From NCBI RefSeq assembly GCF_000282575.1, contig NZ_AKJA01000054.1, forward strand, positions 1 to 35,683: a stretch of 35,683 bases of DNA, written 5' to 3'. The position numbers and the translations under genes are program-made. The number at the start of each line of letters is the position of its first letter. The first letter of the stretch is position 1. Positions 15,480 through 23,687 of the stretch are shown here, one piece after another. The notes beneath the pieces are model-generated. The model did no database searches and had not been told where the DNA came from. It was given only the letters and a program-made list of their open reading frames with translations. This DNA is from Herbaspirillum sp. YR522 (GTDB lineage: Bacteria > Pseudomonadota > Gammaproteobacteria > Burkholderiales > Burkholderiaceae_D).

Positions 15480-16550
15480 TCAGCTCCGGTCGTCGCGCAG
15501 GTCGACGTCGGCGCTCACCGACAGCCCCGGGCGCAGTCGTCCCAGGCGTGCCGCTTCGCCATCGAGGGCGATGCGCACCGGCACCCGCTGCACGATCTTG
15601 GTGAAGTTGCCGGTGGCGTTTTCGGCCGGCAGCACGCTGAACTGGGCCCCTGTAGCCGGGGCCAGGCTCACCACATGGCCGCTGAAATGCTCACCCGGCA
15701 ACACATCGGCCTTGATCACCACCGGCTGTCCGGTGTGCATGCGGGCAATCTGGCTTTCCTTGAAATTGGCGTCGACCCACAGCCCCTGGGCCGGCACCAC
15801 CGACAGCAATTGCGCACCGACGTTGGCATAGGCGCCCACCCGCGCCCGCCGGTTGCCGACCACGCCGTCGACCGGCGCACGCAATTCGGTATAGGCCAGG
15901 TTCAGTTGCGCCATTTGCAGGTCGGCCTGCGCCTGCTGCAATGCCGCCTCGATCTGCTGGCGGCGCGCCGCGATCACGTCCTGCTGGCGGCGGGTGGCGG
16001 CCAGCGCCGCCTGCGCCTTGTGGCCGTTGGCTTGCGCCTGGTGGAATTCGGCGTCGGCGCGCTGGGCACTCTGCAATGACACTGCCGACTTGGCCACCAG
16101 GTTCTGGTAACGCTGCCGATCATCCCGGCTGCGTGCGGTCTCGCTATCGGCAGCGGCGACGGCGGCCCGCCCCTGTTCGATTACCGAGTCCTGCAGGCGC
16201 CGCTCGGCGTCGACGTTGACCAGCGCCGCCTGCTGCGCCGCCACCGCCGCCCGTGCCCGCGCCAGCGCCGCCAGGAAGTCGCGCTGGTCCAGCTTCACCA
16301 GCACCTCGCCGGCGCGCACGGCCTGGTTGTCCTGCACCAGTACCTGCTCGATATTGCCCGCCACCTTGGGCGCGATCACGGTGATGTCGCCGCCCACGTA
16401 AGCATCGTCGGTGCCCTCGACATGACGGCCGACGCTGAACCAGTACACACCCCATGCGACCAGCGCAATGGCCACCATGGCCAGCAACAGCAATTTCAAC
16501 CAGCCACGGCGGCCAGGCGTCGATGAAGGGGGGATGGTCTGGGTGCTCAT
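15480..16550 (-). CDS. emrA: EmrA-like membrane-fusion protein
   Basis: A 356-residue HlyD-family adaptor with one N-terminal membrane helix (about 17-38). A lipoyl part (VAGNIEQVLVQDNQAVRAGE) is followed by a long Ala/Gln/Arg-rich coiled-coil hairpin, then ELRAPVDGVVGNRRARVGAY and a beta-barrel with the LWVDANFKESQIARM segment typical of EmrA. First gene of the emrAB pair. It bridges the EmrB-like pump to an outer-membrane factor, here most likely the divergently encoded NodT protein. Its promoter lies in the 110-base gap to that gene, where a TTGCAA/TAAACT promoter overlaps inverted repeats. Confidence 0.94.
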   Translation of the reverse strand: MSTQTIPPSSTPGRRGWLKLLLLAMVAIALVAWGVYWFSVGRHVEGTDDAYVGGDITVIAPKVAGNIEQVLVQDNQAVRAGEVLVKLDQRDFLAALARARAAVAAQQAALVNVDAERRLQDSVIEQGRAAVAAADSETARSRDDRQRYQNLVAKSAVSLQSAQRADAEFHQAQANGHKAQAALAATRRQQDVIAARRQQIEAALQQAQADLQMAQLNLAYTELRAPVDGVVGNRRARVGAYANVGAQLLSVVPAQGLWVDANFKESQIARMHTGQPVVIKADVLPGEHFSGHVVSLAPATGAQFSVLPAENATGNFTKIVQRVPVRIALDGEAARLGRLRPGLSVSADVDLRDDRS

Positions 16551-16600
16551 GGCAATGGATACCTGTGGGGAGTGGATGAGATAAGAGTTGCTTTCAAAAC

Positions 16601-16643
16601 GATAGTAAGTTTAAACTTGCCACTATCATTTTGCAAGTTACTT
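16601..16643. promoter_or_regulatory. Operator/promoter of divergent emrAB and OMF genes
   Basis: GATAGT (16601-16606) and ACTATC (16622-16627) form an inverted repeat around the palindrome AAGTTTAAACTT. ACTATCATT followed by an AAGTTACT half-site (16622-16642) closely matches the operator before the SDR/HxlR operon (20302-20322). On the minus strand, TTGCAA (16631-16636) and TAAACT (16608-16613) with a 17-base spacer form a plausible sigma-70 promoter for emrAB, so a bound regulator would cover it. Confidence 0.6.
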
Positions 16644-16660
16644 CTCGGGAAATCGCTCTC

Positions 16661-18109
16661 ATGACCATCCAACGCCTCCGCCTGCCTTGTCTAAGCGCGC
16701 TGTGTGCGGCACTGGCCGGCGCCAGCCTGCTGGCCGCCTGCACCAGCAGTCCGGACTACCATCGTCCGCACTATCAGGACCCGCCGCTGCGCAATGCCGC
16801 GCAACTGGCGTCGCGCCCGGCGGCGGCGCCCATGCCTGCGCTGGAACGGTGGTGGGAAGGCTTTGCCGACCCGCTGCTGGCCGACATCGTCACCCGCGCG
16901 CTGGCGCAGAACCTGGACCTGGCCGCTGCCATGGCACGCGTGGAGCAGGCGCGCGCGGTGGCGCAACTGGCCGGCACGCGTGGCCTGCCGCAGGGTGATC
17001 TGGATGGCCAGGCCGCGCGCAACCACCAGTCCTTGCACAGCCCGCTGGGACGCATCGCCAGCGCCATGCCCGGCTACCAACGCAACCAGAACCTGTTCGA
17101 GGTCGACGCCGGCGCCAGTTGGGAGCTGGACCTGGCCGGCGCCATCCGGCGCGGTACCCAGGCCGCCGACGCCGAACTGGAAGCGACCCAGGCGCTGCAG
17201 CTCGGCGTACGGGTGACGGTGGCGGCCGAAGCGGCCGACGCCTACTTCCGCATCCGGGCCGCGCAAGGCCGCATCGCGCTGGCACAGCGCCAGGTGCGCG
17301 CCAGCGACGAACTGGGCCAACTGGTGCAGTGGCGCATGAATGACGGCCTGGCCAGCAACGGCGAGCTGGCCCAGGCCCGGGCGCGCCTGTCCGAGGCCAG
17401 GGCCAGCTTGCCGCCGCTGCGCATCGAACTCGAACGGCAGTCGAATCGCCTTGACGTCTTGCTGGGCACGACACCGGGCGCCAACGCGCCTCGTTTGAAC
17501 CAGCCCGCAGTGGAGGCGGTGGTACCGGCCATTGCGCTGGCCACCGGCAGCGCCGAACTGATGCGGCGCCGGCCCGACGTGATCGCCGCCGAGCGCCGCC
17601 TGGCCGCGTCCAGCGCGCGCATCGGCATGGCCGAGGCGGCGCGCTATCCGCAGCTGTCGCTGTCGGCGCTGGCGGGCTTGCAGAGCCTGGGTTCGGCGGG
17701 CCTGTTTTCAGCCGACAGCCTGCAGGCGCAAGGCGGCCTGGGACTGCGCTGGAGACTGTTTGACTTCGGTCGCATCGACGCCGAGATCGCCCGTGCCAGA
17801 GGGGCCAACGCCGAAGCCCTGGCGAACTACCGGCACAGCATGCTGCGCGCCACCGAGGACGTCGAGAATGCGGTCACGGTACTGGTGCAGCTGGAACAGC
17901 AAGCGCGCGACCTGGCACAGCAGGTGCAGGCACAGCAGCTGGCGCGCGGCAATGCCGAGCAAGCCTACCAGGGTGGCGTGTCGAGCCTGGCCGACGTGCT
18001 GACCGAGGATCGCTTGCTGATTGCCGCGCAAGACCGGATGGCGCAGGTGCATGCCGATAATGCGCGGGCGGCGGTGGGCCTGTTCAGGGCGATGGGGGGC
18101 GGGTGGTAA
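16661..18109 (+). CDS. Outer-membrane factor lipoprotein, NodT family
   Basis: A 482-residue TolC-like channel with a lipobox (LLAAC, Cys27). Both halves of the fold are recognisable: RWWEGFADPLLADIV near 60, ELDLAGAIRRGTQAADAELE near 145, MRRRPDVIAAERRLAASSARI near 295, WRLFDFGRIDAEIARARG near 365 and QAYQGGVSSLADVLTEDRLL near the end. The start is ATG 16661 (MTIQRLRLP), which gives a normal signal peptide; a TTG ten codons upstream adds nothing useful. It is divergent from emrAB and probably supplies the exit channel of that pump. It is the second NodT gene in the window; the other belongs to the RND operon. Confidence 0.94.
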   Translation: MTIQRLRLPCLSALCAALAGASLLAACTSSPDYHRPHYQDPPLRNAAQLASRPAAAPMPALERWWEGFADPLLADIVTRALAQNLDLAAAMARVEQARAVAQLAGTRGLPQGDLDGQAARNHQSLHSPLGRIASAMPGYQRNQNLFEVDAGASWELDLAGAIRRGTQAADAELEATQALQLGVRVTVAAEAADAYFRIRAAQGRIALAQRQVRASDELGQLVQWRMNDGLASNGELAQARARLSEARASLPPLRIELERQSNRLDVLLGTTPGANAPRLNQPAVEAVVPAIALATGSAELMRRRPDVIAAERRLAASSARIGMAEAARYPQLSLSALAGLQSLGSAGLFSADSLQAQGGLGLRWRLFDFGRIDAEIARARGANAEALANYRHSMLRATEDVENAVTVLVQLEQQARDLAQQVQAQQLARGNAEQAYQGGVSSLADVLTEDRLLIAAQDRMAQVHADNARAAVGLFRAMGGGW

Positions 18110-18125
18110 CCGGCGAACATCGGGC

Positions 18126-19067
18126 TCAGTTCCGGGCCTGGCCAGACCGCTCGCGTTGCGTCTCATAGGCCTTCAGGTGCAGATAGGCCAGTTGCAGCAG
18201 CGTGGTCTTGGCGCCCTTGGCTTCGCCCCGCCGGATCAGGTCGCCGACGATATGGTCGGCCTCGATCCGGTTGCCATTGCCGATGTCGCGAAACATCGAC
18301 GCCGTCAGCGTCGAGCCGTGCTCGGTCAGCATGCCACGGGTGCGGTGATAGAAAGTGTCGCCCGGACGATGCCCTTCCAGTTCGGCCACGCCTGCGCATT
18401 CGGCCAGCATGCCCTCGATGAAGGCCAGGCCGCCCGGACCTTGCAGGATGTCGCCGACGCTGGCGCGCATGAGCGAGGTGGCGCTGGCCAGCGCGGCCAG
18501 CATGGTCCACTTTTCCCACATCGCCTGCACGATATCCGGGCTCTGCCTGAGTTCGAAGCCTTGCACGTTCAGTGCCTCGTCCAGCCGGGCCGCACGCTCG
18601 CTGCTGCCGCCGGCCAGTTCGCCGAAAGTCAGGCCGGCATGGCCGTTGAGGTGCACGATGGCGCCCTCGGCATCGAGCGTACTGGCAATGACGCATTGGC
18701 CGCCCAGAACCGCCTGGCGGCCGAAGCGCTGGCCCAGTAGATCCAGGTGCTGCATGCCATTGAGCAGCGGCAGGATCGCGGTGCCGGGGCCGACAGCGGC
18801 CGCCATCGAGGTGATCGCATCATCCAGGTCATAGGCCTTGCTGCCCAGGATCACCAGGTCGTATTGCGGCTGCAACGCGGCGCGCTCGACCAGCTTGACG
18901 TCGGTCAGGTCGAGATCGCCTGCGGGGCTGCGCAAGCGCAAGCCATGTTCGCGCAACATGGCAGCACGGCGCGCACGTACCAGAAAGCTGACATCGCGAC
19001 CGGCCGCATGCAGCCGCGCGCCGAAATATCCACCGACGGCGCCGGCGCCTACTATCAGGATCTTCAT
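18126..19067 (-). CDS. Ketopantoate-reductase-family oxidoreductase (ApbA/PanE-like)
   Basis: A 313-residue NADPH-dependent reductase. The N-terminal Rossmann motif GAGAVGG is at 7-13, Lys77 lies in LGSKAYDL, LLNG is at 101-104, and the C-terminal helical domain has Lys186 (EKWTMLAALAS), the position of the catalytic lysine in 2-dehydropantoate 2-reductase. The family reduces ketopantoate to pantoate or related 2-keto acids. Placement in a regulated SDR/HxlR operon rather than with pan genes suggests a different substrate here, so I give no symbol. It starts 27 bases after the HxlR gene with a GGAGAACGGG-type ribosome site. It converges with the NodT gene. Confidence 0.9.
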   Translation of the reverse strand: MKILIVGAGAVGGYFGARLHAAGRDVSFLVRARRAAMLREHGLRLRSPAGDLDLTDVKLVERAALQPQYDLVILGSKAYDLDDAITSMAAAVGPGTAILPLLNGMQHLDLLGQRFGRQAVLGGQCVIASTLDAEGAIVHLNGHAGLTFGELAGGSSERAARLDEALNVQGFELRQSPDIVQAMWEKWTMLAALASATSLMRASVGDILQGPGGLAFIEGMLAECAGVAELEGHRPGDTFYHRTRGMLTEHGSTLTASMFRDIGNGNRIEADHIVGDLIRRGEAKGAKTTLLQLAYLHLKAYETQRERSGQARN

Positions 19068-19094
19068 CCCGTTCTCCTCTGGGGTTGGCTGTCT

Positions 19095-19445
19095 CTATTG
19101 TGACGGTATTGGCGACACCGCGTCGGGATCGCATAGATAGTGCTCGCCCCACTGGCGCAGCGCGGCAATCAGCGGCTGCAGCGCGCGTCCGGATTCGGTC
19201 AGCACGTATTCGTCACGCGGTGGATGCTGCTGGTAGGGGTGGCGCCGCATGACACCGGCGGCTACCAGCGTCTGCAGGCGGCGCGCCAGGATCGCCGGCG
19301 AGATGCGCAGGTTGCGCCTGAACTGCTCGAAGCGGGTGCTGCCGCGCAGGGCATCGCGCACGATCAGCATGGTCCATGCCTCACCCACCAATCGCAACGT
19401 GGCTGCCACCGGACAGTCGGCGGCCGGGGTGGGTTCAGCCGGCAT
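19095..19445 (-). CDS. HxlR-family winged-helix regulator
   Basis: A 116-residue DNA-binding protein. It begins with DCPVAATLRLVGEAWTMLIV, where Cys11 is the N-terminal cysteine that acts as oxidant or electrophile sensor in HxlR/HypR/QorR relatives. RFEQFRRNLRISPAILARRL is the recognition helix region, and PRDEYVLTESGRAL the wing. Its ATG overlaps the SDR stop (ATG to TGA share 11 bases), so it is made with the SDR. It probably represses its own operon through the palindrome at 20297-20323, and perhaps emrAB/NodT through the related site near 16622. Repression and redox control are inferred from family and operator position. Confidence 0.93.
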   Translation of the reverse strand: MPAEPTPAADCPVAATLRLVGEAWTMLIVRDALRGSTRFEQFRRNLRISPAILARRLQTLVAAGVMRRHPYQQHPPRDEYVLTESGRALQPLIAALRQWGEHYLCDPDAVSPIPSQ

Positions 19446-20241
19446 GGCTCAGGTAGCGTTCGGCCGGGCGATTGCGGGACAGGTTGGGGCCGAGCGCATG
19501 GCGCGCCGCCTCCATGGCTTGCCAGTCGGCGCGATCGGGCAGCGACGGGATGGTCACCACTTCGCCCTGGTCCAGGCCCGACAGGGCAGCGTCGACCAGG
19601 TCCTCGACTTCCATGAGCATCTCGGCCGGCAGGGCGTCGACACTGCCGCCGGAGCGGTCCCAGATCTCGGTGCGGGTGGCACCGGGCAGCACCACTTGCA
19701 CGCGCACGCCGCGCGGCGCCAGTTCCTGCTGCATCGATTGGCTCAGGTTGAGCACATACGCCTTGGTGCCGCTGTAGGTGCCGTTGAACAACTCGGGCGC
19801 CAGTGCCAGCACCGAAGCGATATTGACGATGGTGCCGCTGCCGCGGCCACCGAAGGCCGCCGCTGCGGCTGCGGCCAGGCGCGTGACCGAGATCACGTTG
19901 AGCTGGATCATGGCTTCGTAGCGGTCGATGTCGGCATCGATCAGTTGGCCCTGCACCGCCATGCCGGCGTTGTTGACCAGCAGCGTGATGGCGGCGTCGG
20001 TACGCAGGCGCTGCTCCACGGCCAGCAGATCGCCACGTTGGGTCAAGTCGGCCGGCAACACTTCCACCTGCACGCCATGACGCGCCTTGAGTCGCTCGGC
20101 GAGCTGTTGCATCCGGGCCGCGTCGCGCGCCACCAGGATCAGGTCGTGGCCGCGGGCGGCCAGCCGTTGGGCGTAAGTGGCGCCGATGCCGGCCGAAGCG
20201 CCGGTGATGAGGGCGGTGCCCTGCTTGCTGTGCTGGTTCAT
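19435..20241 (-). CDS. Short-chain dehydrogenase/reductase
   Basis: A 268-residue classical SDR. The cofactor motif TGASAGIG is at 13-20, with VARD after strand 2 pointing to NADP(H). NNAG is at 90-93, catalytic Ser143, and YSGTK gives Tyr156 and Lys160. The last 40 residues are more basic and variable, as expected for the substrate end. First gene of an operon with HxlR and the ketopantoate-reductase-like gene, driven by a consensus promoter at 20308-20335. HxlR-linked SDRs are often involved in detoxifying carbonyls or quinones; the substrate here is unknown. Confidence 0.93.
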   Translation of the reverse strand: MNQHSKQGTALITGASAGIGATYAQRLAARGHDLILVARDAARMQQLAERLKARHGVQVEVLPADLTQRGDLLAVEQRLRTDAAITLLVNNAGMAVQGQLIDADIDRYEAMIQLNVISVTRLAAAAAAAFGGRGSGTIVNIASVLALAPELFNGTYSGTKAYVLNLSQSMQQELAPRGVRVQVVLPGATRTEIWDRSGGSVDALPAEMLMEVEDLVDAALSGLDQGEVVTIPSLPDRADWQAMEAARHALGPNLSRNRPAERYLSHAG

Positions 20242-20296
20242 TGCTGTCCTTTGCGGTAGGTGATCGGGAGCGGTCCCCGAGTTACTTCAATCATGG

Positions 20297-20323
20297 TAGT
20301 TACTATCATTATAAAAGTAACTA
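20297..20323. promoter_or_regulatory. Palindromic operator of the SDR/HxlR operon
   Basis: TAGTTACT (20297-20304) and AGTAACTA (20316-20323) are perfect 8-base inverted arms around 11 bases that include the -10 box. A further AGTTACTT half-site lies at 20280-20287. The size and symmetry fit a winged-helix dimer such as the operon's own HxlR protein. Confidence 0.7.
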
Positions 20324-20335
20324 GGCGACTGTCAA
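20308..20335 (-). promoter_or_regulatory. Consensus sigma-70 promoter of the SDR/HxlR operon
   Basis: On the minus strand, TTGACA (20330-20335) and TATAAT (20308-20313) match both consensus hexamers exactly, separated by 16 bases. The -10 box lies inside the palindromic operator, so the operon should be strong when free and shut when bound. Transcription would start near 20301, about 60 bases before the SDR ATG. Confidence 0.8.
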
Positions 20336-20376
20336 GGGCAAGCGCGGCCAGCCGACAACATCGGGCGTGCGAATGC

Positions 20377-20404
20377 AAAAGGGGCGTCGGTTTCCCGACG
20401 CCCC
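20377..20404 (-). terminator. Rho-independent terminator of scoAB
   Basis: A perfect 10-pair stem GGGGCGTCGG / CCGACGCCCC with a 4-base loop, followed by TTTT on the minus strand, 38 bases after the scoB stop. It separates scoAB from the SDR promoter. Confidence 0.9.
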
Positions 20405-20442
20405 TCGGCTGATACCTGTTGCGTGTGGTGGCTGGCTATCGC

Positions 20443-21093
20443 CTAGACGGCGCTGACATCGAGCAGCGCTTCGGTCTTCTCGACCACTTCTTCCTTGGTC
20501 ACGCCGCTGGCCAGTTCAACCAGCTTCAGGCCGCTTGGCGTGACATCGATCACGCCCAGGTCGGTGATGATGCGGTTGACCACGCCCACGCCGGTCAGCG
20601 GCAGGTTGCACTGTTTCAGGATCTTCCTGGACGTGCTACCGTCCTTGGCCTTGGCCACGTGTTCCATCAATACCACCACGCGGCCGACCCCGGCCACCAG
20701 GTCCATCGCGCCGCCCATGCCCTTGACCATCTTGCCGGGGATCATCCAGTTGGCCAGGTCGCCGCTGCCCGAGACCTGCATCGCGCCCAGGATGGCGATG
20801 TTGATCTTGCCGCCGCGGATCATGCCGAACGAATCGGCCGAACTGAAGAAGGACGAGCCCGGGATGGTGGTCACGGTCTGCTTGCCGGCGTTGATCAGGT
20901 CGGGGTCGACCTGCTCTTCGGTGGGAAACGGGCCGATGCCCAGCAAGCCGTTCTCGGATTGCAGCCACACCTCGATGTCGCTCGGCACATGGTTGGCCAC
21001 CAAGGTGGGCAAGCCGATGCCGAGGTTGACGTAGAAGCCATCCTGCAATTCCCGGGCTGCGCGCGCAGCCATTTCATCTCTGGTCCATGCCAT
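20443..21093 (-). CDS. scoB: 3-oxoacid CoA-transferase subunit B
   Basis: A 216-residue beta subunit of succinyl-CoA:3-ketoacid CoA transferase. The catalytic glutamate is Glu47 in SENGLLGIG, the family's active-site motif. [13 protein letters not shown] and [19 protein letters not shown] are further signatures. With subunit A it moves CoA from succinyl-CoA to acetoacetate, opening ketone bodies for acetyl-CoA production. It starts 11 bases after scoA with AAGGGAG before the ATG. Length is normal. Butyrate/acetoacetate CoA transferases are close relatives, so the exact acyl substrate is a family-level call. Confidence 0.95.
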   Translation of the reverse strand: MAWTRDEMAARAARELQDGFYVNLGIGLPTLVANHVPSDIEVWLQSENGLLGIGPFPTEEQVDPDLINAGKQTVTTIPGSSFFSSADSFGMIRGGKINIAILGAMQVSGSGDLANWMIPGKMVKGMGGAMDLVAGVGRVVVLMEHVAKAKDGSTSRKILKQCNLPLTGVGVVNRIITDLGVIDVTPSGLKLVELASGVTKEEVVEKTEALLDVSAV

Positions 21094-21104
21094 GTCGTTC
21101 TCCC

Positions 21105-21806
21105 TTATCTGGCCGCGCTGACGGTGCGTTGTTCGATGCGCTTTTCGGGCGTGGCGTTGACCACGATGCGATGCACGAAGATGCCGGCGGTATGGACCTG
21201 GTCCGGATCGAGCTGGCCTATCTCGACCAGTTCTTCGACCTCGACCACCGTGATCTTGCCGGCCATCGCCACGTTGGGATTGAAGTTGCGGGCGGTCTTG
21301 TTGAACACCAGGTTGCCGGCACGGTCGGCCTTTTGCGCCTTGACCAGCGACACGTCGGCCACCAGCGAGCGTTCCATCACATAGGTGGCGCCATCGAAGT
21401 CGCGCACTTCCTTGCCTTCGGCCACCAGCGTGCCCACACCGGTCTTGGTGAAGAAGGCGGGGATGCCGGCGCCGCCGGCGCGCAGCTTCTCGGCCAGCGT
21501 GCCTTGCGGGGTGAATTCGAGTTCCAGTTCGCCGGCCAGGTATTGCCGTTCGAATTCCTTGTTCTCGCCCACGTAGGAGGCGATCATCTTCTTGATCTGG
21601 CGTGTATTGAGCAGCTGCCCCAGGCCAAAGCCGTCGACGCCGGCATTGTTGGAAATGGCAGTGAGGTTCTGCACACCCGAGTCACGCAGGGCGGCGATCA
21701 GTGCCTCGGGGATGCCGCACAGGCCAAAACCGCCGACGGCAATGGTCTGGCCGTCCTTGACGATGTCTTTCAACGCGGTGGCCGCGTCGGGATAAACTTT
21801 GTTCAC
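21105..21806 (-). CDS. scoA: 3-oxoacid CoA-transferase subunit A
   Basis: A 233-residue alpha subunit. [14 protein letters not shown] (about 24-37) is the CoA-binding glycine motif, and [15 protein letters not shown] and [15 protein letters not shown] are family signatures. The start codon is GTG at 21806, supported by AAAGGAG 5 bases upstream. It is transcribed first, with scoB behind it. The operon is divergent from a PAS-LuxR regulator at 22011-22571, which may control it. The gene is of full length with no defects seen. Confidence 0.95.
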   Translation of the reverse strand: MNKVYPDAATALKDIVKDGQTIAVGGFGLCGIPEALIAALRDSGVQNLTAISNNAGVDGFGLGQLLNTRQIKKMIASYVGENKEFERQYLAGELELEFTPQGTLAEKLRAGGAGIPAFFTKTGVGTLVAEGKEVRDFDGATYVMERSLVADVSLVKAQKADRAGNLVFNKTARNFNPNVAMAGKITVVEVEELVEIGQLDPDQVHTAGIFVHRIVVNATPEKRIEQRTVSAAR

Positions 21807-21936
21807 GAGTCTCCTTTCGGCTCTTGCGACCTACCCCGCCGTGGTGATCGACGATCGACCGTGCCGATGGGGCGTTCTCCGAGCATCACTAAAAAGCGCC
21901 AATCATCATAGGTCAGCGAAATAGGCCATACAATAC

Positions 21937-21948
21937 GGTAAAACTACC
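21937..21948. promoter_or_regulatory. Inverted repeat GGTA-N4-TACC between scoA and PAS-LuxR gene
   Basis: A short perfect inverted repeat (GGTA-AAAC-TACC) in the 204-base divergent gap, about 130 bases before scoA and 60 before the regulator gene. It is a possible LuxR/FixJ-type site, but 4-base arms are weak evidence. Confidence 0.25.
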
Positions 21949-22010
21949 TGGCGCACTGCAGCATATCGCACCCGCCCGGTTCGAGGGAACCACGCATCTT
22001 GCCGCACACC

Positions 22011-22571
22011 ATGACCACGCCACCGGCCATCGATTTCGAACAGGTCTTCATGCACGCCCCAATCGGGATGTGCATCTCGCATCATCGCGTCATCCAGCAG
22101 GGCAACCTGGCCATGGCGGCCATGTTCGGCTATCCGGTCGAGTCGTTGCGCAAGAAGTCCTTCCTCGAGATCTATCCCACCCCGGACGAGTTCGAGCGCA
22201 CCGGCCAACGCCTGGTGCCTATCCTCAACGAAAAGGGTTTCTATTCGGACGAACGGATCATGAAGCGCGCGTCCGACGAGATGTTCTGGTGTCACGTCAC
22301 CGGCCATTCGCTGGTGCAGGGCAACCCCCACGCGGCCGGCATCTGGACCTTCGAGGATGTCAGTGCCAAGCGCCCCATCACTCCCGGGCTCACGCCCCGC
22401 GAGCGCGAGATCGCCGCCCTGCTGGTCGAAGGCAAGACCAGCAAGCTCATCGCGCGCCAGGTCGAGTTGAGCCCGCGCACGGTCGAGATGCACCGCGCAC
22501 GGCTGATGCGCAAGTTCGCCGCCGCCACCTCGTCCGAACTGGTACACAAGCTGCTCAGCATCACTCCTTGA
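22011..22571 (+). CDS. PAS domain / LuxR-type HTH transcriptional regulator
   Basis: A 186-residue regulator with an N-terminal PAS sensor (about 10-115; APIGMCISHHRVIQQGN and FGYPVESL are typical PAS text) and a C-terminal LuxR/FixJ HTH (LTPREREIAALLVEGKTSKL, then SPRTVEMHRARLMRKF). No receiver domain and no acyl-homoserine-lactone-binding domain are present, so it is a one-component sensor, not a quorum regulator. I use ATG 22011; a TTG four codons upstream (21999) has a better-spaced GAGGGA ribosome site and may be the true start. Being divergent from scoAB, it is the likely local controller of that operon. The gene end is 6 bases from the convergent LysR gene. Confidence 0.88.
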   Translation: MTTPPAIDFEQVFMHAPIGMCISHHRVIQQGNLAMAAMFGYPVESLRKKSFLEIYPTPDEFERTGQRLVPILNEKGFYSDERIMKRASDEMFWCHVTGHSLVQGNPHAAGIWTFEDVSAKRPITPGLTPREREIAALLVEGKTSKLIARQVELSPRTVEMHRARLMRKFAAATSSELVHKLLSITP

Positions 22572-22577
22572 GTCACA

Positions 22578-23477
22578 TCAGAAAGGTTGCCCGCGAAACC
22601 GCTCGGCCAGGAAATCGACCATGGTGCGCAGGGTCGCCGGCATGTGCTTGCGCGATGCATACACTGCATACATGCCGAGCTGGGTCGGCGCGTACTCGGG
22701 CAGCAAGGCCACCAGCTGGCCCGATGCCAGCAGCGGCGCCACCGAATAGGCCGGCATGTGGCCCACGCCGACGCCGGCCAGTACCGCCTGCAACAATACC
22801 GTGACCTCGTTGGCGCTGATGCTGCCGCCGACTGCCACCGAGGCGGCCCGCCCGCCCTGCCCGCGCGGCTCGAATTGCCACAGGCTGCGACCGACATAGG
22901 AATGGGTCAGGCAGTTGTGCAAGGCCAGGTCCTCCACCTGTCGCGGCGTGCCGTGGCGCGCCAGGTACCCCGGCGTGGCGCAGATCACCGAACTGCAGTC
23001 CGTCAGCTTCCTGGCGATCAGGTTGGGTTCGAGCCGGGTGGTCATGCGGATGGCCAGGTCGATGCGCTCTTCGACCAGGTTCACCGTGCGGTCCAATGCC
23101 ACCAGGTCGACCGCCACGTCGGGATAGCGACGGCCATAGTCGACCACTGCCTGCACCAGCTGGGTCTGGGTAAAGGAGGTGCTGGAGGTGATGCGCAGCA
23201 AGCCACGCGGGGTCTCGTCGGGCGCATCGACGGCATGGCGCATGTCGTCCGACAGTTCCAGCATCTGGCGACAACGCGCCAGTATCTCGTTGCCGGCGGG
23301 CGTCAACGACAGGCGCCGGGTGGTCCGGTGCAACAATCGTGCGCCGACCCATTCTTCCAGTTCGGCCACGTAGCGCGACACCACCGGACGCGACAGGTCC
23401 AGCTGCTGGGCCGCCGCCGACAGGCTGCCGCTGTCGACCACGGTGACGAATACCCGCATGGCGGTCAAGCGGTCCAT
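22578..23477 (-). CDS. LysR-family transcriptional regulator
   Basis: A 299-residue regulator. The N-terminal winged HTH (MDRLTAMRVFVTVVDSGSLS, then AAQQLDLSRPVVSRYVAELE) is followed by a periplasmic-binding-like effector domain. The subtype is the common one found beside oxidoreductases in proteobacteria. I start at ATG 23477, preceded by GGGG, rather than eight codons upstream. It is divergent from the NAD(P)-binding/DsbA-like pair across 310 bases, so those are the probable targets. The effector is unknown. Confidence 0.92.
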   Translation of the reverse strand: MDRLTAMRVFVTVVDSGSLSAAAQQLDLSRPVVSRYVAELEEWVGARLLHRTTRRLSLTPAGNEILARCRQMLELSDDMRHAVDAPDETPRGLLRITSSTSFTQTQLVQAVVDYGRRYPDVAVDLVALDRTVNLVEERIDLAIRMTTRLEPNLIARKLTDCSSVICATPGYLARHGTPRQVEDLALHNCLTHSYVGRSLWQFEPRGQGGRAASVAVGGSISANEVTVLLQAVLAGVGVGHMPAYSVAPLLASGQLVALLPEYAPTQLGMYAVYASRKHMPATLRTMVDFLAERFRGQPF

Positions 23478-23583
23478 GACACCCCTATCCGAACGATTCA
23501 AGTAAGACCCGGGCCAAAGCGCTACGCTACCGGCCGCAACAGCGCATTGTAGTCAAAAGCCGCAGCGCGGCAACCGGGCAGTA

Positions 23584-23610
23584 GGCGACGCTGGCGACGC
23601 TGGCGACGCC
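23584..23610. repeat. Triple tandem repeat of GGCGACGCT
   Basis: Three consecutive 9-base units, two identical and the third ending in C. It is too short for a CRISPR or a true minisatellite and probably a slippage product. Confidence 0.6.
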
Positions 23611-23659
23611 CGGCTGCCGCCATTGCCCTGCAACGGCCTGGCCATATGACCGATTAAAG

Positions 23660-23687
23660 AAACAAACTATGTCCGATTATGTTGTTT
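23660..23687. promoter_or_regulatory. Candidate LysR-type site, AAACAA-N16-TTGTTT
   Basis: An inverted repeat in the AT-richest part of the LysR divergent region, about 100 bases before the NAD(P)-binding gene. Position and dyad symmetry fit a LysR activator site. The arms are low-complexity, which weakens the call. Confidence 0.35.

Noticed and set aside
22011..22571. Quorum-sensing LuxR protein that would bind the lux-box-like palindromes
   Set aside because: The N-terminal domain is PAS, not the acyl-homoserine-lactone-binding domain, and no luxI-like gene is in the window.
23584..23610. CRISPR-like repeats
   Set aside because: Units are 9 bases with no spacers.
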